Shown one piece after another: positions 21,929-31,892 of a stretch of DNA of 64,000 nt. Source of the stretch: Eretmocerus hayati (lineage: Eukaryota > Arthropoda > Insecta > Hymenoptera > Aphelinidae); contig CM056744.1 in assembly GCA_029851415.1 (NCBI GenBank), forward strand, positions 67,450,172-67,514,171, in the 5' to 3' direction. Under the pieces are notes generated by a model that made no database searches, had not been told where the DNA came from, and worked only from the letters and a program-made list of their open reading frames with translations. Numbering within the stretch: position 1 is the first letter of the stretch; the number at the start of each line of letters is the position of its first letter. Made by a program: the position numbers and the translations under genes.

Positions 21929-23114
21929 ATATGCGAAATTCTGAGTCGATTCGTGTGAACCACCTTATTCCCCTTGTTCATTTGAATGCGGACATTATTC
22001 CTGGGTAGCACTTCGATAGTCTTGAAGGGCCCGGGGTAATGGTCCCCGAATGTCCCGGGTTTGGGCCTGGAGATCAAAAATACGCAATCTCCGAGCTCGA
22101 AATACACAGGGTTAGCTCTCTGGTCGGATCGGACCTTGGACTTCTGCTTTGAGGTTAGTAGATGATCATATGCTAACTTACGTATACCGATGAGTCGAGT
22201 AACTAAGTCGATGAGGTATCCCTTATACGTGGGTACCATATCTACCTCCCGGAGAGGTTCGGCAGAAGGTAACCTGGGTAAATGTCCGAAAACTATCTCG
22301 TAGGGGGTGTGTTTGGTGCTACTGTGGACACAGCTAAATACCCACAGCTGTTATAGTTCAGAGTCGCTAAGTTAACGAACTCATTCCATTCATAGTCGGC
22401 GTCAGTATATTGTTTAAGGAACTCGGCTAGCGCGAGGTGTGACCTTTCTAAAGATCCATTAGCTGCTGGGTGAAAGCTTGTCGTCCTCACACGTTTGATC
22501 TTGAATCTCTTCGCGACCCGGCCCATCAAGTCACTCAAGAAGTTTCGTCCCTGATCGGTTAAAATCACCTTGGGTGCTCCAAATATACAAACGAATCTCT
22601 TGATGAACGCGTCCGCGATAGTCGATGCGAGGGTGTCAGATAACGGGACGGCCATACAGAACTCGGAGAGCTGATCTTGCATAGTCAGAATGTATTCGTT
22701 GCCGCTCTTTGTGCGTGCAACCGGTCCGACAATATCCAAGGCTATCTTATCAAATACGGTTCCTGGCGTGTCGGTTATAATCATGGGTTGTCGCGTTTTG
22801 AGTCGGACGAGTTTTTTCAACCAACATCTGAGGCACCGTTGAATGCGTCTGTGTATATCTTCCTTGAGCCCTTCCCAATGATATTTTTGGCGAATGCGGT
22901 TATATGTTTTGGAGACACCGCGATGTCCACCGATAGGGGACTCGTGCATTTCGTAAAATATGTCCTCTCTTTTATCGGATGGTACGTACGCTAGAGTTCC
23001 TGAACAGATCACAACCTCAACGCTGCCACCCCTGAACACTACCTCTAGAATGCTTAGCACCTCTAACCAACCCAGATTTTCTATGTTTTTACTCCGCGCA
23101 ATACTTACTTGAGT
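21898..23114 (-). pseudogene. Gypsy integrase
   Basis: It follows the protease-RT-RNase H ORF in the same frame after a TAG (23117-23115). It has a zinc-binding region (GGHRGVSKTYNRIRQKYHW, then CLRCWLKK) and the catalytic core: ALDIVGPV, LTDQGRNFLSDL and NGSLERSHLALAEF. The frame breaks at a run of five C near 22304 (minus strand) and the C-terminal part (22239-21898) continues in another frame, ending just inside the env start. The enzyme would integrate the cDNA. The nonsense codon and the frameshift inactivate this copy. Confidence 0.85.
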
Positions 23115-26100
23115 CTATTTACGGCGCGTGAGTAACTCGAGCAGGAGCTCTGATACCTTGAAAATGTTTCCGCGCAAAATTTCCAACGAAACCGGCACCT
23201 GTCCGCGTATACATGCGGAATAAATGAACTTTCCGTTACCCTTTTGAGTAGCGCTGATTTCTCCTACATTCGTGGATTCAAAAATACGCACAACCTGATG
23301 TTGTATCAAGAGGGAGGCGCCATGATCGCATGGTTCACCGTCGGAGCTGACGAAACAGACTAGATTACCTGTCCTATATTGAAACGACTCCTTACCAGTG
23401 ACAACGGTTTTGGGAGTCTGACCCTCACTCCTTACGATGGCAACCGTACTGTCACTGTCTCGCTGAGATAATATTAGCGACGGAGTTTTCCCGCCCGTTG
23501 TGGTTCTCATGGTGCTACAACCCGGCGGTGTAGTCGGGACTTCCCCTAATTCTGACCCGTGATCTACGGCAACGATGTTGCTTGATTTTGAGTTTCCCGG
23601 TACCCGAGTCAAGTCGATGTTCGTTTGCTCCAGCCTCTTCTGATGTGATCTTGTCACCACAAGGACTCGTTTCTCCTCCACTGGGTTTCTGGATGATGCG
23701 TCTGCGTTGCTGTTAAGCTTGCCACTTTTATATACGATAGTATAGTCATACTGGCTAAGCTGAAAACGCCACTTTTGCACGCGTGTGTTCAAATCCGCGG
23801 ATTTGAACCAGAGCAGAGGTTGGTGGTCTGTGATAAAAGTAAGCTTCCTCCCGTAGATGTACGATCGGAACGCCTTTGCTGAATGTACGAGCGCTAGAGC
23901 CTCAATTTCATAGGTTTCGTAATGAGTCTCGTTGGGTCCCAGAGCCCTTGACGTGTAAGCAATAGGTTGGTCCCTTCCGATCTCGCCCTGTGACAATATC
24001 CCTCCCACAGCGGTTTTCGACCCATCACAAGTGATTAGATAACCAGAATTCAGGTCAGGAAACCTTAGCACCGGCGCTGTACACAACGCCCTTTCCAACG
24101 ATTCAAAGGAAACCTGCTCTCCTTCGCCCCAGTTGAACTCGACGTCTTTCTGCAACAACTTAGTCAATGGTTTGGCGATTTTTCCGAAGTCCTTGATAAA
24201 TCTCCTGTAATAGCCCGCTAATCCTAAAAAACCTCGCACGTTCCGCACTGTCCTGGGTATTGGGAATTCAGAAACCACCGAAACCTTCGCGGGGCCAACC
24301 GCGAGCCCGGTTTCGCTCAATACGTGTCCCAAGTAGCGCACTCCTCTTTTTAGAAACTCGCACTTATCGACCTGCAACTTTAAGTTAGCTTCCCTCAACC
24401 TAGCAAAGAGTTTTCCGAGCCTCTTGCTGTGCTCTGCAAGGGTGTTCAAAAACACCACAATATCGTTTAAATACCAAAAAACACCCCTTAGGCCTCTGAG
24501 TAATTGATCCATCAATCGCTGGAACGTGGCAGTAGCGTTACAAAGCCCGAAACTCATACGCAGAAAATGGAAGTGCCCTTTGCTCGTAGAGAAAGCGCCC
24601 TTGAAAGCCTCCCTTTCGTCTACCAATACCTGGTGGTATCCCGCGGCCGAGTCAAGGACGCTGAAATATCGTACGTCTCCCACTTGATCGAATATCTCGG
24701 TTATATTCGGCAGTGGATAAGCATCTCCAATCGTTTTTTCGTTCAGAGCTCGGAAATCCAGCACCATGCGCCATTTTGGATTCCCTTGAGAGTCCGGTTT
24801 CTTCTTGACAAGCCATACCGGGTTGTTGTACGGTGAAGAAGAATGGCAAATGATTCCGTGGTCGAGCATATCTTGGACCTGCCTGTCAATTTCGTCCTTG
24901 TAGGCGTGCGGGAATTTGTATTGCTTAGTTCTAATAGGTATGTCGTCTGTCGTGGGAATTCGTTGTGTAATGGGATGGATCCCCGGCAAGCTGTCTCCGG
25001 GAAGATAAAACACATCGCTATTTTCCATGGCGATTTGCAACACAAACTTTTTTTCTTCCCCTTGTAGATGGTCCAGATGGAGGAAACCTCGGACGTCCGG
25101 ACGTTCGGGTAGCCCAGGGTCGGGAAGAGGCGGCATGTCTATAGCAAAATTGTTGTAGACTAAGAGATGGGGTTTGTCGTGAATTTGGCAATCATCTATC
25201 AGACATTGATCGCAGAAATACGTGTAATCGTCGTCAGTACAAGAATTGAGAAGAGGACCGCTAATTTCGGGCAGTCCCGTGCAATTGTGTTCTGATCTTC
25301 CTAGCAATACACTTGCTGATTCGAAGATTAAATCTTCGTGGAAAATATGCGTATGCAACATTTTGTTTGCATAGTCTAGCACTGCGTTGGCTTCGGTCAG
25401 ATATTTAGCACCTATTAACCCACCTCCAGGAAATCGCAAGTAGTCGGATACTACTTGAAACTCTGAGGTGACTCCAAAGATCGTAAGTTCGTCAGATCCA
25501 TCAGTGAAAGTTCTCCCGCCTATACCTTGAATGTTAACTTGGTCTCTCGATTTTACCTCGAGGTGCTTGGGAACTAAGGACCTACGTATCAGATTCACCT
25601 CTGAGCCTATATCTATCAAGAAGTATTCTCTCTCGAAAGCGGAATCATTAAGCGAAACAACAAAAGGTAGCTGGAGTCCGGAACCGTGGTGGGATACCTC
25701 AGCGATTAACATGTTGTGACTCTCCGGATCGTAGGGTTGCACTTGGAACTTGATTTGCAACCCTCCAATAGCGATGCATTTTTTCCCGGAATCGATTGTG
25801 GCCTTGCTTTGTAAGAGGAACTCGCTGCCAAAAACTCCGTCAAAATTTACTGGAAAATCGTTGGGTACCACTATGAAATCACCCCTCACATTACTTATGT
25901 TAGCGCGGGCTACGCCGATGGAAACAGCGCTTCTCGAACCCAAAGCTTTCAACTCATATATGACTGTCTTGTCTATCATTCTAGGGTCTGATACCATGTG
26001 GGCCTTTGCCAAATTGCATTCTGCTCCACTATCGAATGAAATTTCAAATAGTTTCCCTGGTGCGGACAATTCGAAGCTTATTATAGGAGAGTATCTTCTG

Positions 26101-26142
26101 GACGTAACTATTCCAAAGATAGCAATTCTCCCTCGATGTGGT
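23115..26142 (-). CDS. Gypsy pol: tandem protease-like domains, RT and RNase H
   Basis: The open frame overlaps the end of gag in the +1 frame and has no ATG near its start, so expression by frameshifting is likely. Counting from the codon at 26069, one aspartic-protease-like domain has D13-S-G and a GVFGSEFL block; a second has D153-I-G and GLIGAKYL, with nearly equal internal spacing. RT follows, with MVLDFRALNEKTI, FSVLDSAAGYHQ and YLNDIVVF in place of Y-[LVI]-D-D, so a catalytic Asp is Asn. RNase H (ITCDGSKTAVGGILS, ITDHQPLLWF) and a tail follow. It ends in TAG before the integrase. Length and order are normal for Gypsy apart from the doubled protease region. Confidence 0.88.
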
Positions 26143-27933
26143 TCACTTGTATAGGCTTGAGCGGACGGTGGTGCTCCGGGGTCTCCCTGGGCCCGCTCGG
26201 TCCCGGAATTCGTTTCCCCTCATTTGCGTCTCGTTATACAGACGTTTCCTACATTCCGCGATCCGATGGCCTGGATTTTTACAATAGTAGCATACGTTAG
26301 GCGGTTCGTTTGGGAACGCGGACCGCGGGGAAGATCTACAATTCACGGCCGAGTGCCCCACACCTTTGCACAACTGACAGACAGGTCGATCGAAGTGAAC
26401 CGTTCGGGGTTCGTTCAGCAATTCGTCTCTGCCCCTCAGGGAGTAGCAACGATCTGCTCTATGCCCTAACTTGTTACAAATTTGGCAAGGTTCAGATGGT
26501 TCTTTAGGAGTCGGCTCCTCCTGTTTTCCGCATTGTTTGGCTGTGTGGCCCATCTTGTCACACAACTGACATTTAGGAATAAGAGGGCAATTCTGAGCTT
26601 TGTGCCCTTTCTCTTCGCACAACTGGCATTTCGGCCTAGTACTTGCGGTTTCCTCTTGGGCCCTCTTGTAACATGTTTCAATCGAGTGCCCTGCTTTCTG
26701 GCAGTACGCGCAGACCTTAGGCGTTGGTTTTCGAGGACACTCCTTGTCTATATGGTCTTTAGACTCACAAATATAACATTCGAAAACTTTTTTGCGTGAA
26801 GGTTTCGAGGGTGCGCTAGATGCGTATCGCAAAGATTGCTTAGCTTGTAATTCGCGCTCGATTTTCACAGCTGCTTTAACAAATATACTCACCTCCGCTA
26901 TATTCGCGGTCATTCGCTGCTCGATTTCCGGATCCAATACCCGGCGAAGGCAGTCCAAGAGGTTATTATTTGCGGCCGTCCGGAAAGCTTGGTCCATAGC
27001 TCCGTCGGCCAGCTTCCGCGCTTCTAGAATTCGATTGCCTAACTCCTTCATCCTATTCGCGTAAGTGACTACGCTTCCAGTTTTCCTCTGGTATTCGTGA
27101 CCTAATTCGCCCATGAGCTGGTGCACGGTCTTGGCCGGCACGTTAAGACTCTTAAAATGATCTTGCACTGCTTCGATGGTTTCTAATGTTTCATTCTGTG
27201 TGGACTGCCGTGCTCCCCCGGTAATTTTTCCCAGCAATAATTTCGTGAAGTTTCCCTCGTCATGAGCTGCGATCATCGCCTTCGCGATGGTACATCTTTC
27301 CAAAAACTGACTCAACAGAATGTTGGACCCGTTGAATTCAGGTACAACCTTCAGTGCGTCTTTCAGAATAATTACTTGACGAGCCATGGTTACTTCGCCT
27401 TCACAGGAGCTCCCACTTGAATTCCTGCGCGATGGACCACCACTCGGATCGCTAGGATCGTCGGGATCTTCGGGATCCTGGGGCTCTCTCGAATCGTTGA
27501 CCGGGTCTCCCTTCGGTTGCCCTGTGCCCGTCGCTGATCCTGCCGTGGCTAACCAATCTTGAATTGGGGCAGAATTTGCCTGTGAGGGTCTGTTGTTAAG
27601 GTTCTGACCCTCGACCACGGTAGATGGAAATAAACTCTCCTGGTTGTCTAGCTCTAGCGCGCTGGATTCAATGGTATTTTCAAACGAATATTGTATTCTG
27701 TTGCTGCTGGCAAAAGGATCGAGATTCTGATCGTGACCTTCTGGTGGATAGTTACTCAGCGTGCGTTCGGCCCAGGCCGGTTGTTGATCAAACCCGGCTG
27801 GCGGTAGTCGCGGAAGTCCCAAACCCGAATTCCTCGTAGGTGGTGTCGCTGGAGGGACCCCTCCTGTGGGTAGACTGAGATCCTGATTCCTTTGAGACTG
27901 GCGACGAGTGTTTGGTCTCCTACCTCCCGGCAT
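26143..27933 (-). CDS. Gag with seven CCHC zinc knuckles
   Basis: This is an intact 596-codon ORF starting ATG at 27933, 6 nt after the stop of ORF G. The N-terminal 190 residues are Pro/Ser/Asp-rich and probably disordered. About 190-370 is the capsid-like region (VVPEFNGSNILLSQFLERC, HQLMGELGHEYQRK, FVKAAVKIERELQ). The C-terminal third holds seven C-x2-C-x4-H-x4-C knuckles in a row, beginning at CYICESKDHIDKEC and ending at CYYCKNPGHRIAEC. Most Gypsy gags have none to two. Zinc knuckles bind the genomic RNA during particle assembly. Its stop (TGA) lies in the overlap with pol. Confidence 0.88.
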   Translation of the reverse strand: MPGGRRPNTRRQSQRNQDLSLPTGGVPPATPPTRNSGLGLPRLPPAGFDQQPAWAERTLSNYPPEGHDQNLDPFASSNRIQYSFENTIESSALELDNQESLFPSTVVEGQNLNNRPSQANSAPIQDWLATAGSATGTGQPKGDPVNDSREPQDPEDPDDPSDPSGGPSRRNSSGSSCEGEVTMARQVIILKDALKVVPEFNGSNILLSQFLERCTIAKAMIAAHDEGNFTKLLLGKITGGARQSTQNETLETIEAVQDHFKSLNVPAKTVHQLMGELGHEYQRKTGSVVTYANRMKELGNRILEARKLADGAMDQAFRTAANNNLLDCLRRVLDPEIEQRMTANIAEVSIFVKAAVKIERELQAKQSLRYASSAPSKPSRKKVFECYICESKDHIDKECPRKPTPKVCAYCQKAGHSIETCYKRAQEETASTRPKCQLCEEKGHKAQNCPLIPKCQLCDKMGHTAKQCGKQEEPTPKEPSEPCQICNKLGHRADRCYSLRGRDELLNEPRTVHFDRPVCQLCKGVGHSAVNCRSSPRSAFPNEPPNVCYYCKNPGHRIAECRKRLYNETQMRGNEFRDRAGPGRPRSTTVRSSLYK

Positions 27934-27939
27934 GGGTAA

Positions 27940-28353
27940 CTACGTTTCAGAATGAATCTCTTTTGAATTATCCAAATGGGCTGAATAGACCAGCTTATAA
28001 CACTCCAAACAATCGGCGGCAGGTTTTGCGACCGTTAAGGTCTTATTACACGTGTCACAGTACGCCGGTCCCACGGACTTGTGGGCACAGTCGTGCGAAT
28101 AGAATTTCTTTTCTGCACGGACCTTGTGAAAAACGTGATTGACTTCGTAGCACGTCGCGTAACAGTGCACCCCGGCTTGTGTCACGTAAAGTTCAAAAAC
28201 CCTGGGATCCTTGGTAACGCAGGCCACGTCTTCCGAAGAAGCGGTCGTCAACCACCCTGGATACTGAGTATACGTTCTGATCGGAACTGACTTGCGATGG
28301 ACCTTGTGGCGGTTCATCGAGGACCTTGATCCAATCAGAAAAATCGCTTTCAC
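27940..28353 (-). CDS. Accessory ORF G: Cys-rich protein, paralogue of ORFs A and B
   Basis: The ORF has 137 codons, overlapping the end of ORF F by 161 bp in another frame and ending 6 nt before gag. It contains cysteine pairs: a C-V-T-K-D-P block, HCYATC, YCDTCN and CLECY. The order and spacing match ORFs A and B (YCKKCN...CYECI and CCRVC...CSECV), each with V-[AR]-x-P between the last pairs. The layout suggests a zinc-binding fold. No known family is recognised and the function is unknown. Confidence 0.6.
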   Translation of the reverse strand: MKAIFLIGSRSSMNRHKVHRKSVPIRTYTQYPGWLTTASSEDVACVTKDPRVFELYVTQAGVHCYATCYEVNHVFHKVRAEKKFYSHDCAHKSVGPAYCDTCNKTLTVAKPAADCLECYKLVYSAHLDNSKEIHSET

Positions 28354-29170
28354 TACTAAGAATGGGCGAACAAAAATCCTCGAGCCTGATCTGGAATTCC
28401 TTCGTGTGTGGGTGGAGCTCGAGAATTAATGAAAATTCGTTCGTATGTCTTGGTAATTCGATCTCTGATTCAGAATCGCTTCCACTCTTAAGCGCGTCTG
28501 CTACAGGCTCGGCAAGCGACGGTAAGATCTTGAAGTCACGCGCTCCGAGAAAATCGCGTTTACCTTGCACGTTTCGTTCCGCTATCCGCAACCAGTTCAA
28601 AACTGCCTGTCGCGCGACGGTATGGTCTGTCCCTGGAACTCTCAAAATTGAGTTTTCCATCTCTTGTTGGAGAATGACCTCCACTAAAGACGTGAGGTAC
28701 CCTGCGTAGAGGATACGGTTCGTTGGAATAGGATGCAAGAATGGACAGTCTCTGTAAATAAGGGACCCGTCGATCGAAGAGTCCGGACTAGCGACGCAAT
28801 AACCGATTTGATCCCTGTGGATCCAATCCTTGTAATATTTATCGATTGACAAGCGGTGTGCTCCGCGGACAGAATCGATATACTTGAATTCGGGAAAATC
28901 GCGAGATACGTCGGCGAGTATCACTCCGTTACCGAAATGCCGATAGTATAAGGTTCGCCACTTGTAATATACGCAGTATAACCTGCTCTTTTTATATTTC
29001 CGCACGGCAAGATACACCACTCTGGGTTGTGGTCCGGTCCGGTGTCGGAAAGCCTCTAATAATTCGAGAGCAGAACGATACTGAGCATCAGGCGCGACGA
29101 GTTGGGGTTCTCTATAACGCACTATTGGGAGATCTAAGGTGAACGTCGCTCCCGCGCTTAGGGAATTCAT
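28193..29170 (-). CDS. Accessory ORF F: unknown protein, paralogue of ORFs D and E
   Basis: The ORF has 325 codons, starting ATG 29170 and overlapping the end of E and the start of G. The core PRVVYLAV...YYKWRTLYYR, then KDWIHRD and NRILYAGYL, aligns by eye with ORF E (QRVFIHIA...YKGGTLGYRR, WIDRD, ERILHAARY). The C-terminal third is acidic (SGSDSESEIEL) and probably disordered. There is no signal peptide or membrane segment. The function is unknown; its place upstream of gag is unusual for a Gypsy element. Confidence 0.6.
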   Translation of the reverse strand: MNSLSAGATFTLDLPIVRYREPQLVAPDAQYRSALELLEAFRHRTGPQPRVVYLAVRKYKKSRLYCVYYKWRTLYYRHFGNGVILADVSRDFPEFKYIDSVRGAHRLSIDKYYKDWIHRDQIGYCVASPDSSIDGSLIYRDCPFLHPIPTNRILYAGYLTSLVEVILQQEMENSILRVPGTDHTVARQAVLNWLRIAERNVQGKRDFLGARDFKILPSLAEPVADALKSGSDSESEIELPRHTNEFSLILELHPHTKEFQIRLEDFCSPILSSESDFSDWIKVLDEPPQGPSQVSSDQNVYSVSRVVDDRFFGRRGLRYQGSQGF

Positions 29171-29855
29171 AAAAGGAGGGCACTGGGAACCCGCGCGACA
29201 GGCGATCTAAGATTTCTGCGAATTCGCGGCGACTGAGCACCAACCCGAAAGGACCACGGCAACGTTGAAGTTTCTCTGATAAATTTGCATCGGATAACAG
29301 GGCCAACTATGCGTAAAACTTCCAACGTTGTCTCACATAACCACGACGGCTGTTATCCGAGTTTACAAGATTGAAACGTTGTCTCATTCTCTCTATATAT
29401 CGAGCGGCATGCAAAATCCGCTCCACTGGAAAGGGTCTCGGAAATGGACAGCAAAAGGTTGGTCTGACGTGCCTCACATACAGCGTGTCTCTGTCGATCC
29501 AAAAATCAGAACCGTCGGTTTTGATCCAGAACTCTCAAGTCGAATTGAGGAGTTCTTGGGCCTTTATTTTGAAATTCAACCTGAACCCGACCGGAGAGGT
29601 ACTTAACAACCCGGGCGTAATCCTTCCGGAAACCGTTCTTCGATAGCCTAGCGTTCCTCCTTTATAAACTACTGTATGCGGTGTATCGTTATCTGGGATG
29701 GCAATGTGAATGAAAACGCGCTGGGCCGAATCGCAATTCACCCCTAACCCTTCAAGCGCCCGGTATATTCTCACGGCCTGATTGAATTGCAAATCGAACA
29801 AACGGACAAATGCTAACTGTTCTAATGTCTGGACTTCGTCGAATCCTGGGGACAT
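29112..29855 (-). pseudogene. Accessory ORF E: paralogue of ORF F with two nonsense codons
   Basis: The ATG at 29855 is directly preceded by the TAA (29858-29856) of ORF D. The frame runs to 29112 with in-frame TGA (29537-29535) and TAG (29309-29307). Similarity to F continues across the first stop (FWIDRDTLYVRHV, then PVERILHAARYIERM), which shows that the stop is a later mutation. It then overlaps the start of F. No known domain is recognised. In the intact state it would be a soluble protein of about 200-240 residues. Confidence 0.55.
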
Positions 29856-31429
29856 TTACGCGTCTTCCGCGAGATGCAATTCTTCGGCCGATGCACTCAA
29901 TGACTCGGCCAGGGATCTTTCAGTGAACTCGGGGTAGATTACCGTGTCGTCCTCGTAGCGCGGACTTAGGTGATTAAAATGAAGTACGTGGCCTCGCCAA
30001 GTTACGTAGGCCGAGTCTTGTACGTTGAACGGAAAGACTCTACCCGGATTCTTCCTCTGATCTCGGCAGGAAGTTCCCTATAACTCTTGTAGAACCGCAA
30101 GGTTCTCAGGTATGACAAAATGTTTCTGTCCAAATCTATCTCGATGGCCGGACCATCCTTCAGTAAATTGTTGGGTATCCTAGTGATCAGAGAATGATCT
30201 ACGTAATATTCGTCGGTTATGTCGCTCCAGAGTCGCCAATGGGTGTATACGCTGGCGTAAATTGTCTCGGCGGCTTTCTTCAAGTTCACCAGAGTTTCGC
30301 TCTCGCAGGAAAAGTTGTAGAACGTGTCCAGAAAAATGTGACCCTCTTCGTTAGGGCCTCGACAAGAAGTTTCCGCGCTGTCCGCTGTCCGCGAGAACAA
30401 GAATCCGCGACTGCCTTCACACGGGACTACGGGTGGCGCACATGCGCGTGGGCTGCGTTCGGTGTTGTGTTTACTCGGCCAAGTCTCGGGATTTCGGAGC
30501 CTGGGCGATCATCATCCTCGAGGCTCGCCGAAGGTGCCCGTCCAGACCATTCTTCTGCAGCGGACTAGCAGTGTGGCCGAGTTGAGCGTATGTAGCAGCT
30601 GAACCAGCCAAGGCTAATTTCACCGCTACATATCGCAGATCTCAGTCTGCTGCAAGTCTCAGCAAGCCGGCAGAAACTGAGTTGCAGTAAAATTGATTAT
30701 TTATTTAGTTTACAGAGTTTGATCAATTTTTTGGCAGAAATTCGGCTGATGGTTTACCTCGTATAAGATAGAATTTTGGAAATTGCGGACATATCTTTGT
30801 GCGTCATCCTAGCCCCAAATTCATTGGGTACGCGCAACGGGGAACTAAATAAATAATCAAACTTAATGCAACTCAGTTTCTGCCGGCTTGCTGAGTCTTG
30901 CCGCAGACTGAGATCTGCGATATGTAGCGGTAAAATTAGCCTTGGCTGGTTCAGCTGCTACATACGCTCAACTCGGCCACACTGCTAGTCCGCTGCAAAA
31001 AAATGGTCTGGACGGGCACCTTCGGCGAGCCTCGAGAATGATGATCGCCCCAGCTCCGAAATCCCGAGACTTGGCAGAGTAAACACAACACCGAACGCAG
31101 CCCTCGCGTATGTGCGCCACCCGTGGTCCCGTGTGAAGGCAGTCGCGGATTCTTGTTCTCGCCAACAGCGGACAGCGCGGAAGCTTCTTGTCGAGGCCCT
31201 TAGTAAGATGAAACAACCGTTCGTCCTTGTAACTTATATAATTCAAACTGCCTCGATGAATTCCCGGGCGATAAAAATAGACACTAGGCTCCTTATTTTG
31301 GATTTGTCTGCAAGGTTCGCAAAGTTTTACCGCCTTATAGTAATGGAGTTCGATGAGTTTTTCTTCTGGTAGTTCGGGTACTAAGGCTATTTCCACACTC
31401 ATGAGTTGGCAGAAAACGGTGGAACCCAC
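29856..31429 (-). pseudogene. Accessory ORF D, split by a Harbinger-type MITE and frameshifted
   Basis: Coding sequence on both sides of the MITE (31429-31203 and 30350-29856) joins in frame when the element and one TTA copy are removed. The frame begins at a GTG; an internal ATG at 31402 is the first Met, so the true start is uncertain. A CxxC pair (KLCEPCRQ) lies near the N-terminus. A frameshift near 30040 precedes RVFPFNVQDSAYVTWRGHVL, which resembles the core of E and F. The frame then ends at TAA 29858-29856, directly before E. No known family is recognised. Confidence 0.55.
30351..31202. mobile_element. 846-bp foldback MITE (30354-31199), PIF/Harbinger type, TTA duplication
   Basis: Arms of about 335 bp starting GGGCCTCGACAAGAAG are inverted around a loop of about 175 bp (near 30692-30866). 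TTA lies directly outside both ends (30351-30353, 31200-31202). GGGCC termini plus a TTA duplication are the signature of PIF/Harbinger MITEs. It carries no transposase. The insertion splits accessory ORF D precisely. Confidence 0.88.
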
Positions 31430-31892
31430 GGACCGAGAATACGCTACTACGCGGGCGACAATCGGTGGGCGTCTTACAGGAATTTCCCGCGTTCGAGCTC
31501 AGCCGTCTGCTGTTACGACAAGTCTCGCAGTATCGTCACGTCTCACTCGACGATAATCTAACACTTGCTACCTTATGGCCCTACGGGCTGATTCTTTAGC
31601 TTTACGGAGCTTTGAATATCTAAGATTACCTCCACCTATTTTCATACTAAGATCGACGCACTATCTTTTCTTCTCTCAAAATCTCAACTTTGCTATTAAA
31701 TCCGCTTCAATCGGCTTCATCAGCTATCGGGATGATTCAAACGGGCTTCTCTTCGAAATTCCCTCAGCTATACGATGCGCGATGCCTTTTTTGTCATAAA
31801 CTCAATGAGGAGGGGTGGGGGCCATAAACCCCCCCCCCCAATGAAACAACGAAATTTTACCGAAACAAAACATTCACGTGACGAGTCCCTCG

